From contig CAYGGJ010000010.1 in the NCBI GenBank assembly GCA_964349415.1, positions 1 through 20,209 on the forward strand: DNA of 20,209 bases. Direction: 5' to 3'. The notes under the pieces were generated by a model, which was given only the letters and a program-made list of their open reading frames with translations, did not search any database and had not been told where the DNA came from. Positions 8,306 to 14,553 of the stretch are shown in pieces. Within the stretch, counting starts at the first letter, position 1. Each line of letters begins with the position of its first letter. A program made the translations under genes and the position numbers. This stretch comes from 2-01-FULL-40-42 sp964349415 (GTDB taxonomy: Bacteria > Patescibacteriota > Microgenomatia > UBA1406 > GWC2-37-13).

Positions 8306-8332
8306 GCATTTTTGATATTTCCTAGATATAAT
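8304..8332 (+). promoter_or_regulatory. promoter of tuf
   Basis: TTGCAT (8304-8309), a 17-base spacer and a perfect TATAAT (8327-8332). The start is expected near 8339, giving a 5' leader of about 44 bases before the tuf ATG, unlike the near-leaderless genes on the other strand. A perfect 10-bp palindrome AAGAGCTCTT (8333-8342) directly follows the -10 and covers the predicted start, a typical place for a repressor site, but it may be chance. Confidence 0.6.
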
Positions 8333-8382
8333 AAGAGCTCTTTTGTTTTAGTTTGTTATAAAAGTCAAGTAATTTATTTAAT

Positions 8383-9570
8383 ATGGCAGAAGGTGTTTTT
8401 CAACGAAATAAACCACATTTAAACATAGGTACCATTGGTCACGTGGATCATGGCAAAACTACATTAACTTCAGCAATCCACACCGTACTATCCAAAAAAG
8501 GTCTTGCGAAAGCAATGAAGTACGAAGAGATTGACAAAGCTCCTGAAGAGAAAGCTCGAGGAGTTACTATTAATATTCATCACTCAGAGTACGAGACAGA
8601 AAAACGTCACTATGCTCACATCGATGCGCCGGGACACGCCGATTACATTAAAAACATGATCACAGGAGCCGCCCAGATGGACGGTGCAATCCTAGTAGTT
8701 TCCGCACCTGACGGTCCAATGCCCCAGACCCGAGAACATCTTCTTCTTGCAAAACAGGTAAACGTTCCCGCAGTAGTAGTCTTTCTTAATAAAGTAGATA
8801 TGGTTCAGGACAAAGAAATCCTAGAACTGGTCGAAATGGAAGTAAGAGACCTCCTCACCAAATATGGCTACCCAGGCGACAAAGCAGTCGTGATCAAGGG
8901 ATCAGCGCTAAAGGCCGCAGAAGGAGATCCTGAATACGAAAAAGCCATCGAAGAGCTGATGAAAGCAGTCGACGAGAACATTCCGGAACCTGTAAGAGAC
9001 ATTGACAAGCCGTTTTTGATGCCTGTTGAGGATGTTTTTACCATTCAGGGCCGTGGAACAGTGGTAACAGGTAGAGTAGAGCGTGGAGTTTTGAAGGTGA
9101 ATGAGGAAATTGAGATCATCGGACTTCAAAAAGGTGGTAAAAAGACAGTGGTTACCGGAATCGAGATGTTCAGAAAATCACTTGATGAAGCACGTGCAGG
9201 TGATAATACAGGACTTTTGCTTCGTGGAATTGAAAAAACAGATGTTGAAAGAGGCCAGGTTATCGCAAAACCAGGCTCAGTGACCCCTCACACCGAATTT
9301 GAAGCTGAAATCTACGTTCTTACAAAAGAAGAAGGCGGACGCCACACACCGTTTTTTAAGGGATATCGACCACAGTTTTACATAAGAACAACCGATGTTA
9401 CAGGAGAAACCACTTTGCCCGAAGGTGTAGAGATGGTTATGCCCGGAGACAACGTTAAGGTTTCTGCGAAACTTATCTACCCTGTGGCCATGGAAGAAGG
9501 GCTAAAGTTCGCAATCCGAGAAGGTGGACACACGGTTGGAGCCGGTGTCGTAACCAAAGTCATCAAATAA
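8383..9570 (+). CDS. tuf: translation elongation factor Tu
   Basis: GTPase that delivers aminoacyl-tRNA to the ribosomal A site in the cytoplasm. The 395-residue product has the normal length and the three-domain layout. G-domain motifs: GHVDHGKT (19-26), ARGVTIN (58-64, switch I, where most bacteria have GITIN), DAPGH (81-85, usually DCPGH), NKVD (136-139) and GSALKA for the guanine pocket. Domain 2 shows FTIQGRGTVVTGRVERG and domain 3 ends FAIREGGHTVGAGVV, which carries the tRNA-binding face. No SD-like motif precedes the ATG; the context is an AU-rich TTTAATATG. It is the first gene of the plus-strand block and directly precedes rpsJ; rpsL, rpsG and fusA, its usual upstream partners, are not here. 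Confidence 0.98.
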   Translation: MAEGVFQRNKPHLNIGTIGHVDHGKTTLTSAIHTVLSKKGLAKAMKYEEIDKAPEEKARGVTINIHHSEYETEKRHYAHIDAPGHADYIKNMITGAAQMDGAILVVSAPDGPMPQTREHLLLAKQVNVPAVVVFLNKVDMVQDKEILELVEMEVRDLLTKYGYPGDKAVVIKGSALKAAEGDPEYEKAIEELMKAVDENIPEPVRDIDKPFLMPVEDVFTIQGRGTVVTGRVERGVLKVNEEIEIIGLQKGGKKTVVTGIEMFRKSLDEARAGDNTGLLLRGIEKTDVERGQVIAKPGSVTPHTEFEAEIYVLTKEEGGRHTPFFKGYRPQFYIRTTDVTGETTLPEGVEMVMPGDNVKVSAKLIYPVAMEEGLKFAIREGGHTVGAGVVTKVIK

Positions 9571-9601
9571 GGGTTAAGGTTTTTTTCAAGCACATTTAAA
9601 T

Positions 9602-9910
9602 ATGCCAAAAGGCAGAATTCGCATCAAATTAAAGTCATATGACTATCGTCTGATAGACGATACTTGTCAAAAAATAGTAGATGCTGCTCTCAAAGCAGGA
9701 GCCTCTGTAGTAGGTCCTGTTCCTCTCCCCACAAAAAAAGAAGTTTTCGTAGTTAACAAATCTCCCTTTACTGACAAAGACGCTCGAGAACACTTTGGAC
9801 TTAAAACACACAAAAGACTAATAGATCTCTTAAACCCCACCAATCAAACGATTGATTCTCTCATGCATCTTGAACTGCCTGCCGGTGTTGAGGTTGAAGT
9901 GAAGATGTAA
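9602..9910 (+). CDS. rpsJ: 30S ribosomal protein S10 (uS10)
   Basis: Small-subunit head protein, also the NusE antitermination factor in well-studied bacteria. The 102 residues match the family in length; typical segments are IRIKLKSYDYRLID (6-19), VVGPVPLPTKKEVF (36-49) and HFGLKTHKRLIDLL (64-77). It lies 31 bases after tuf and is presumably read from the tuf promoter. Unlike the usual S10 operon it is not directly followed by rplC: a 202-base gap with a promoter, a structured leader and a terminator intervenes, so tuf-rpsJ probably forms a separately controlled unit with partial read-through. No SD motif upstream; context AAATATG. Confidence 0.97.
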   Translation: MPKGRIRIKLKSYDYRLIDDTCQKIVDAALKAGASVVGPVPLPTKKEVFVVNKSPFTDKDAREHFGLKTHKRLIDLLNPTNQTIDSLMHLELPAGVEVEVKM

Positions 9911-9926
9911 GTAACCCCTTTCTTCA

Positions 9927-9936
9927 GAAGTACTTC
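9927..9936. repeat. short palindrome upstream of the rplC promoter
   Basis: GAAGTACTTC is a perfect 10-bp palindrome lying 14 bases before the rplC -35 box; its left half also pairs with a CTTC at 9922-9925. It is a possible protein-binding site or a weak hairpin after rpsJ. No T-run follows, so it is not an intrinsic terminator. Confidence 0.25.
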
Positions 9937-9950
9937 GTGCGTGAATTGTG

Positions 9951-9979
9951 TTGAACTTAAGTTCTGCTTAGTATATAAT
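9951..9979 (+). promoter_or_regulatory. strong promoter driving the rplC leader and r-protein operon
   Basis: TTGAAC (9951-9956), 17 bases and a perfect TATAAT (9974-9979) give the best sigma-70-type match in the window. The start is expected at 9986-9987, about 127 bases upstream of the rplC ATG. It lies wholly between rpsJ and rplC and so makes the rplC-to-adk genes independent of tuf-rpsJ transcription. Confidence 0.75.
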
Positions 9980-9986
9980 GGCTCTA

Positions 9987-10031
9987 ATGACTTTTTCCTT
10001 TACTGAGGAAAAACTTGGTTTAATACAATAG
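9987..10031 (+). CDS. possible leaderless leader peptide (14 residues)
   Basis: An ATG at 9987, 7 bases after the TATAAT box and thus at the predicted transcription start, opens a frame encoding MTFSFTEEKLGLIQ and ends with TAG at 10029-10031. The spacing from -10 to ATG equals that of glyA in this window. The stop lies within the second leader hairpin and 24 bases before the terminator stem, the arrangement expected for a peptide whose translation influences attenuation. There is no homology argument, and so short a frame can occur by chance. Confidence 0.25.
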   Translation: MTFSFTEEKLGLIQ

Positions 10032-10055
10032 ACCTGCCGGAATGGACTACGAAAA

Positions 10056-10078
10056 GGCTCCTTCTGGAGCCATTTTTT
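10056..10078 (+). terminator. intrinsic terminator or attenuator upstream of rplC
   Basis: GGCTCC (10056-10061), loop TTCT and GGAGCC (10066-10071) form a perfect 6-bp GC-rich stem, followed after one A by TTTTTT (10073-10078). The preceding AAA can extend the stem onto the T-run past one mismatch. It ends 34 bases before rplC. Because it lies downstream of the 9951-9979 promoter it must be partly read through, so attenuation is more likely than plain termination; it would also stop most transcripts arriving from tuf-rpsJ. Confidence 0.75.
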
Positions 10079-10112
10079 GTGTTCGAAAATTATAGTAATA
10101 AATTTATCTAAT

Positions 10113-10790
10113 ATGTCTGGTTTTATACTCGGAGAAAAATCCGAACAATCTCAACGATTCAGCGAAGAAGGAGACAGAGTAGCTGTCACCATGATTAAAA
10201 CAAAACCGTGTTATCTTATTGGCATAAAGACCAATGATAAGGATGGATATGCAGCCCTTAAACTTGGTTTTGGCGCGGTCAAGAATATTAAGAAACCAGT
10301 CGCCGGAGAATTAAAAAAAGCGGGGATAGAAGCCCCGCTTCATTTTTTAAGGGAAGTAAGACTTGAAAAATACGGAACAGCTTTCGAGATTGTAGAATCA
10401 GAAGGAAAACAGGGCGTGAAAATTGGAGACAAGACTCTTATTGCCGGTCAGGAGTTGAAAGCCTCTGATTTGTTTGTAAAAGGCGAAAGTGTCGATGTAA
10501 CCGGAGTATCTAAAGGAAAAGGATTTCAGGGAGTAGTGCGAAGACATGGATTTGCAGGAGGTCCAAAAACTCACGGCCAGTCAGACCGGTGGCGAGCTCC
10601 CGGATCAATAGGTCAGTCGACTACCCCAGGAAGAGTATATAAAGGTAAAAAAATGGCGGGAAGAATGGGTGGAGAGACAAAGACCATAAAAAACCTCGTC
10701 GTGGTCGAGGTTGCAGAAGACCACATTCTTCTTAAGGGATCGGTTCCCGGTGCAAAAAAAGGAATGTTAGAAATTCGTCCCTCCCGCTAA
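10113..10790 (+). CDS. rplC: 50S ribosomal protein L3 (uL3)
   Basis: Early-assembling large-subunit protein near the peptidyl transferase centre. 225 residues from the ATG at 10113; a frame extension to a TTG at 10077 would start inside the terminator T-run and is rejected. The central and C-terminal parts are typical: VDVTGVSKGKGFQGVVRRHG, GGPKTHGQSDRWRAPGSIG and GRVYKGKKMAGRMGG. The N-terminus is divergent: MSGFILGEKSEQSQRF occupies the place of the usual GLIG-KK-GMT-x-x-F start, so the GMT motif is lost. It is the first gene of the continuous r-protein run and stands behind a leader with terminator, so its synthesis probably sets the expression of the operon. Confidence 0.96.
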   Translation: MSGFILGEKSEQSQRFSEEGDRVAVTMIKTKPCYLIGIKTNDKDGYAALKLGFGAVKNIKKPVAGELKKAGIEAPLHFLREVRLEKYGTAFEIVESEGKQGVKIGDKTLIAGQELKASDLFVKGESVDVTGVSKGKGFQGVVRRHGFAGGPKTHGQSDRWRAPGSIGQSTTPGRVYKGKKMAGRMGGETKTIKNLVVVEVAEDHILLKGSVPGAKKGMLEIRPSR

Positions 10791-10793
10791 AGC

Positions 10794-11486
10794 ATGGTTA
10801 CTGAAAAGAAAGCGACACCGGCAAAAATAACCACATCTTCATTACAGATCCAGATGTATGATCTCTCGGGTAGTAAAAAAACTGCCCTGAAAGTTTCAAA
10901 GGATGTTTTCGGAAAAAAAGTAAATGACCAACTGCTTTCACAGTATATGAGGGTTTATCTAACCAACCAAAGACAGGGTAATGCTTCTACAAAAACCAGA
11001 TCTGATGTCATCGGATCAACAAGAAAAATTTATAGACAAAAAGGGACGGGTCGTGCAAGGCACGGTGCCAAAACTGCACCTATTTTTGTAGGAGGAGGAG
11101 TTGCGTTTGGACCGAAATCTAAGGATTATTCTTTGAAAATGAACAAGAAGCAAAAAAAAGTTGCTTTTTTTGGAGCGCTTTCCAAGGCTCTTGAACAGAA
11201 TAATGTAATAGGTTTGACGGACGAAGCTCTTAAGACAAAACCCAAGACTAAAGAAGTCGTGTCGTTTTTAAAGAAGCTGGATTTCAAAACCAAAAAGACC
11301 CTCTTAGTTTTATCGAAGCTTGAAGGAAACAACTTAGTTCTGGCTGCCCGAAATATTGCAAACATGGAACTTGCAGATGTACGTTCTTTAAACCCATACC
11401 AGATATTAAAACAGGAAAAAATCATCTTCCTGAAAGATGCGTTAGAAGTTCTGGAAAAGCATTTTTTAAGCAAAAATGAAAATTAA
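10794..11486 (+). CDS. rplD: 50S ribosomal protein L4 (uL4)
   Basis: Large-subunit protein whose extended loop lines the exit tunnel; in E. coli it represses its own S10 operon through the leader. 230 residues. The loop is recognisable at RQGNASTKTRSDVIGSTRKI followed by YRQKGTGRARHGAKTAPIFVGGGVAFGP, then the globular C-terminal part. About 17 extra residues rich in T, A and K precede the usual start (LQIQMYDLSG). The ATG follows the rplC stop by 3 bases, and the 3' end overlaps rplW by 11 bases. The protein is a natural candidate for the ligand of the rplC leader, though that is inference only. Confidence 0.95.
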   Translation: MVTEKKATPAKITTSSLQIQMYDLSGSKKTALKVSKDVFGKKVNDQLLSQYMRVYLTNQRQGNASTKTRSDVIGSTRKIYRQKGTGRARHGAKTAPIFVGGGVAFGPKSKDYSLKMNKKQKKVAFFGALSKALEQNNVIGLTDEALKTKPKTKEVVSFLKKLDFKTKKTLLVLSKLEGNNLVLAARNIANMELADVRSLNPYQILKQEKIIFLKDALEVLEKHFLSKNEN

Positions 11487-11763
11487 TAATACAATAATAG
11501 GTCCGGTTCTCACAGAAAAGGCCACCAATCTCGCTACAGAGAAGGTCTATATGTTCTATATCCAAAAAAAAGCAACCAAGCATAAAGTAAAAAACGCCAT
11601 AGAAGAGCTATACCAAGTAAAGATTGAAAAGGTTTCCGTTATCACAAGAAAAGGTAAGAAAAAAAGAAGCGGAAAAAGAATGGTTACGAAAACACTTCCT
11701 GACAAAAAAATTGCTTATGTAAAAGTTACCGAAGGAAAAATTGATCTATTCCCGCAAATATAA
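11476..11763 (+). CDS. rplW: 50S ribosomal protein L23 (uL23)
   Basis: Exit-tunnel rim protein that docks trigger factor, SRP and the translocon. 95 residues, normal length. The typical beginning IIGPVLTEKATNLA (7-20) and the central YMFYIQKKATKHKVKNAIEE (25-44) identify it, followed by the basic loop RKGKKKRSGKR. It begins inside rplD with an 11-base overlap, implying translational coupling and fixed stoichiometry between the two. Confidence 0.95.
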   Translation: MKINNTIIGPVLTEKATNLATEKVYMFYIQKKATKHKVKNAIEELYQVKIEKVSVITRKGKKKRSGKRMVTKTLPDKKIAYVKVTEGKIDLFPQI

Positions 11764-11765
11764 TT

Positions 11766-12539
11766 ATGAGACGTTTAATACCCGCAACGAGCGAACCTGA
11801 AAAATCCCTTACCGTTATCCTGAAGAAACATTCAGGCCGCGATAATAGTGGAAAAATAAGTGTAAGGCATCAGGGAGGAAGACAAAAGAGATATTATAGA
11901 CTGGTAGATTTTAAGAGAGATAAAAAAGACATTGAAGGCACGGTAAAGAGCGTTGAGTATGATCCAAACCGCAATGCTGACATTGCACTAATTGAATATA
12001 AGGACGGCGAGAAAAGGTATATTATTCATCCGAAAGATCTTAATGTGGGCGACAAGGTTGTATCTTCAGATAATGCCGATGTGAAGATAGGAAACGCACT
12101 TCCTCTGAAAAATATCCCGATCGGTACGCAGGTGCACAATCTTGAACTATATCCGGGCCAAGGCGGTAAAATCATAAGAGGCGCGGGTACATTCGCATCA
12201 ATCATTGCAAAAGAAGGAAGCTATATCCATATCAAACTGCAGTCAGGAGAGATGAGAAAATTTTTAGAAAACTGCATGGCTACAGTAGGAATCGTCGGTA
12301 ACGTTGCGCAAAAAGAAGAAAATTTTAGAAAAGCAGGTAGAAAGATTTTAATGGGGATCCGTCCAACCGTCAGAGGTACTGCTCAAAACCCACGTAGTCA
12401 TCCGCACGGAGGAGGAGAGGGAAGGTCCGGAGAAGGAATGCATCCAAAAACGCCGTGGGGTAAACCTGCCAGAGGCAAGAGAACTAGAAATAAGAAGAAG
12501 TGGAGTAATAAATTAATAATTTCCAGAAGAAGGAAATAA
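11766..12539 (+). CDS. rplB: 50S ribosomal protein L2 (uL2)
   Basis: Core large-subunit protein needed for subunit association and peptidyl transferase assembly. 257 residues, about 17-20 short of the usual 273-280; the missing part is the N-terminal tail, because the family's EPEKSLT element is already at residues 11-17. The body is typical: RHQGGRQKRYYRLVDFKR, PIGTQVHNLELYPGQGG and the universally conserved HPHGGGEG (212-219) with the functional histidine, then HPKTPWGKPARGKRTR. Starts 2 bases after rplW. In nearly all bacteria rpsS follows; here rplV follows directly after 1 base. The short N-terminus seems genuine since an in-frame extension would overlap rplW. Confidence 0.97.
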   Translation: MRRLIPATSEPEKSLTVILKKHSGRDNSGKISVRHQGGRQKRYYRLVDFKRDKKDIEGTVKSVEYDPNRNADIALIEYKDGEKRYIIHPKDLNVGDKVVSSDNADVKIGNALPLKNIPIGTQVHNLELYPGQGGKIIRGAGTFASIIAKEGSYIHIKLQSGEMRKFLENCMATVGIVGNVAQKEENFRKAGRKILMGIRPTVRGTAQNPRSHPHGGGEGRSGEGMHPKTPWGKPARGKRTRNKKKWSNKLIISRRRK

Positions 12540-12540
12540 T

Positions 12541-12993
12541 ATGGAAATCAGAGCATATATTAAAAATGTAAACGTGACACCTAAGAAATTACGGTTTCTG
12601 CTTCCTGAGGTTAAGAAAATGAAGCCTCAAGAAGCTTTGGATAAATTGCTGTACGTCGAAAAAAAGCCGGCACGACTACTGTATAAAGCAATTCAATCGG
12701 CTATACAAAATGCAAAAAATGTACTAAAGGCAGATGTGGGAAATTTGGTATTTAAAACCCTGGCAATTGAAGAAGGACAAAAGTTAAAAAGATACAACGC
12801 CGGAGGGCGGGGAAATGTTAAGCCATTTGTCAGAAGGTATGCTCATATAAAAGTAGTCTTGGGAGTTGAGAAATCAAAAGAAGCCGTAAAACCACCCGTT
12901 AAAGAACTACCTCCCAGAAAATCAACAGAAGTTAAAGAAGTTAAAAAGGCTCAAGCGCCGGCTCCTAAAAAAAGACCAAGCGTAAAAAAATAA
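12541..12993 (+). CDS. rplV: 50S ribosomal protein L22 (uL22)
   Basis: Large-subunit protein with a long beta hairpin lining the exit tunnel. 150 residues; the family core ends near residue 114 (RRYAHIKVVLG). Typical motifs are VNVTPKKLRFLLPEVK (10-25) and AIQSAIQNAKNV. A lysine/proline-rich tail of about 35 residues follows (KELPPRKSTEVKEVKKAQ and onward), which is likely disordered and surface exposed or RNA binding. The purine-rich AAGGA before the start is the only SD-like string at normal distance in the operon, but it belongs to the Arg-Lys codons ending rplB. Confidence 0.95.
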   Translation: MEIRAYIKNVNVTPKKLRFLLPEVKKMKPQEALDKLLYVEKKPARLLYKAIQSAIQNAKNVLKADVGNLVFKTLAIEEGQKLKRYNAGGRGNVKPFVRRYAHIKVVLGVEKSKEAVKPPVKELPPRKSTEVKEVKKAQAPAPKKRPSVKK

Positions 12994-12994
12994 C

Positions 12995-13633
12995 ATGGGA
13001 CAAAAAGTTCATCCGAAAGGATTAAGACTGGGAATAATTTACAACTGGAATTCCAGATGGTTTTTTTCCAATAAAAAAACATACAGAGAGACATTGTTGT
13101 CCGATATAAATATAAGAAAGAAGCTTATGGATAAATTCCGTTTTGCATCGGTTACTGAAGTAGACATAGAAAGAGCAATTAATAAAATCACAGTCATTAT
13201 TTATTCCGTAAAACCCGGAATGATAATCGGTCGCGGAGGAAAGGGTTTGGAAGATGTAAAAAAAGCGGTGATGAGCGATTTAAACTTATCAATAAAGAAT
13301 AAAGAGACCAAGGTTGATCTTAAGATAGAACCGGTCAAAAAACCTTATCAAAACGCATATTTCGTGGCTCAATTAATGGCTGAGAAACTTGTTCGCGGAT
13401 TTCCGCACAGAGCGGTGGTTCACAATACCATGAATCGGGTGACTGAAAGTGGAGCAAAGGGAGTGAAGGTTCAGTTTGGCGGAAGAATTGCAGGAGCGGA
13501 GATTTCACGAAGAGAAAAATATTTTCAGGGTACCGTTCCTACATCGACCATAAGAGAGGATGTAGAGTTTGCAATATTTCCTGCGTTGACAAAATCAGGA
13601 TACATCGGAGTAAAAGTTTGGATTTGTAAGTAA
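12995..13633 (+). CDS. rpsC: 30S ribosomal protein S3 (uS3)
   Basis: Small-subunit protein at the mRNA entry channel, part of the ribosomal helicase activity. 212 residues, normal length. It opens with the invariant MGQKVHPKGLRLG, has the KH-domain signature PGMIIGRGGKG (74-84) and the C-terminal domain with GFPHRAVVHNTMNR and GVKVQFGGRIAGAEISRREK. Starts 1 base after the rplV stop (TAACATG) and ends 1 base before rplP (TAATATG). No SD motif. Confidence 0.97.
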   Translation: MGQKVHPKGLRLGIIYNWNSRWFFSNKKTYRETLLSDINIRKKLMDKFRFASVTEVDIERAINKITVIIYSVKPGMIIGRGGKGLEDVKKAVMSDLNLSIKNKETKVDLKIEPVKKPYQNAYFVAQLMAEKLVRGFPHRAVVHNTMNRVTESGAKGVKVQFGGRIAGAEISRREKYFQGTVPTSTIREDVEFAIFPALTKSGYIGVKVWICK

Positions 13634-13634
13634 T

Positions 13635-14045
13635 ATGCTGGCGCCAAAAAGACAAAAATATAGAAAACAATTCAGAGGTTCTTGGAGAAAGATTGCCGTA
13701 AAGGGCGACAAGCTCAATTTCGGAAACCTTGGATTAAAATCAATTACCCCGGGATGGATTAAAGACCGTGAAATTGAGGCGTGCCGCGTGGTTTTGGCAA
13801 GAGCGACAAGAAAAAGCGGTAAATACTGGATACGAATTTTTCCGGACAAACCTTATACCAAAAAACCCCCTGAGGTTACGATGGGATCCGGAAAAGGTGA
13901 AGTTTCACATTTTGTCGCATCTGTTACGCCGGGAAGAGTTCTTTTTGAAATCGACGGACTCGATCAGGTGGAGGCAAGAGATGTATTCCGCGTAGTATCG
14001 TCAAAGTTATCTGTTAGAACCAAAGTTGTACTCAAAAACGCATGA
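13635..14045 (+). CDS. rplP: 50S ribosomal protein L16 (uL16)
   Basis: Large-subunit protein at the A-site/central protuberance that organises tRNA binding. 136 residues, normal length. Recognisable by MLAPKRQKYRKQFRGSW, the GDKLNFGNLGLKS segment, IRIFPDKPYTKKPPEVTMGS with GKGEVSHFVASVTPGRVLFE. Ends with TGA overlapping the rpmC start in ATGA, which also shows that TGA is a stop in this genome. Confidence 0.96.
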   Translation: MLAPKRQKYRKQFRGSWRKIAVKGDKLNFGNLGLKSITPGWIKDREIEACRVVLARATRKSGKYWIRIFPDKPYTKKPPEVTMGSGKGEVSHFVASVTPGRVLFEIDGLDQVEARDVFRVVSSKLSVRTKVVLKNA

Positions 14046-14260
14046 AAAAAAACTATAAAAAAATACAATCACAGTCGGTAAGGGACCTTGAAAAAGAGAT
14101 CGGAAAATTAAGAAATGATATTGCTAAGGAAGGATTAAGTATGAAAGTGAATCCACCAAAAGACGTAAATGGTGTCTTTAAAAAGCGAAAAAGTCTCGCT
14201 CTTTATCTGACAGTGCTTTCTCAAAAAAAAGAATTAGAGAAGTTAGAAAAAAGTAAATAA
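14042..14260 (+). CDS. rpmC: 50S ribosomal protein L29 (uL29)
   Basis: Small helical protein near the exit tunnel rim beside uL23. 72 residues. The family's coiled-coil pattern is seen: QSVRDLEKEIGKLRNDI (11-27), a spacer, then VFKKRKSLALYLTVLSQKK where the conserved L-R-x-x-IA-x-x-x-T segment lies. Identity also rests on position between rplP and rpsQ. It overlaps the rplP stop by 4 bases, implying coupling. Confidence 0.9.
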   Translation: MKKNYKKIQSQSVRDLEKEIGKLRNDIAKEGLSMKVNPPKDVNGVFKKRKSLALYLTVLSQKKELEKLEKSK

Positions 14261-14262
14261 TT

Positions 14263-14547
14263 ATGGCTAAACTTTTTACCGGCAAAGTAATCTCAACAAA
14301 AATGAGCAAGACAATAGTGGTTTTGGTAGAGAGAAAATTAAGGCACCCCGTATATAAAAAAGTTATAAACCGCAGAAAAAAATACAAAGCTCATTATGAA
14401 GGGTCAGATATAAGCGAAGGAGACGTGGTTCAGATTAAAGAAGTGCGCCCAATGTCCAGAGATAAGAGATTTATGGTGGTCGGAGCTCTTGGTGAAAAGA
14501 AATTAAAAGTTTCCAAAGAAAAAGAAGAATCTAAAAGTAAGGTTTAA
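14263..14547 (+). CDS. rpsQ: 30S ribosomal protein S17 (uS17)
   Basis: 16S rRNA-binding assembly protein of the small subunit with an OB fold. 94 residues. Family motifs: GKVISTKMSKTIVVLVERK (6-24), KYKAHYEG and GDVVQIKEVRPMSRDKRFMVV (about 54-74). The last 15 residues are a charged K/E/S tail beyond the usual end. Spaced 2 bases from rpmC (TAATTATG) and 6 from rplN; no SD motif. Confidence 0.95.
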   Translation: MAKLFTGKVISTKMSKTIVVLVERKLRHPVYKKVINRRKKYKAHYEGSDISEGDVVQIKEVRPMSRDKRFMVVGALGEKKLKVSKEKEESKSKV

Positions 14548-14553
14548 AAAAAT

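Larger units (their letters stand above)
9986..10112 (+). promoter_or_regulatory. structured 5' leader of rplC, candidate attenuator RNA
   Basis: The leader can fold into three successive hairpins. The first pairs TTTTTCC (9992-9998) with GGAAAAA (10007-10013), 7 bp. The second pairs TAGACC (10029-10034) with GGACTA (10044-10049) with one A-A mismatch. The third is a GC-rich terminator stem (10056-10071) followed by six T. If transcription stops there, a free RNA of roughly 90 nucleotides results. Position between a strong promoter and the first gene of an r-protein operon suggests autoregulation by attenuation, as known for several other r-protein leaders, but it does not match a leader class I can name. 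It could instead be an independent small RNA gene. Confidence 0.5.

Noticed and set aside
9986..10078. The short RNA as SRP RNA, 6S or another standard housekeeping RNA
   Set aside because: None of the conserved motifs of those RNAs is visible; the operon-leader reading fits its position better.
10077..10112. Upstream TTG extension of rplC by 12 codons
   Set aside because: It would start in the T-run of the terminator and adds residues without L3 similarity; the ATG at 10113 begins the family sequence.
11759..11764. Perfect TATAAT just before rplB
   Set aside because: It is formed by the last Ile codon and TAA stop of rplW plus spacer; the start would fall inside rplB and no -35 is seen.
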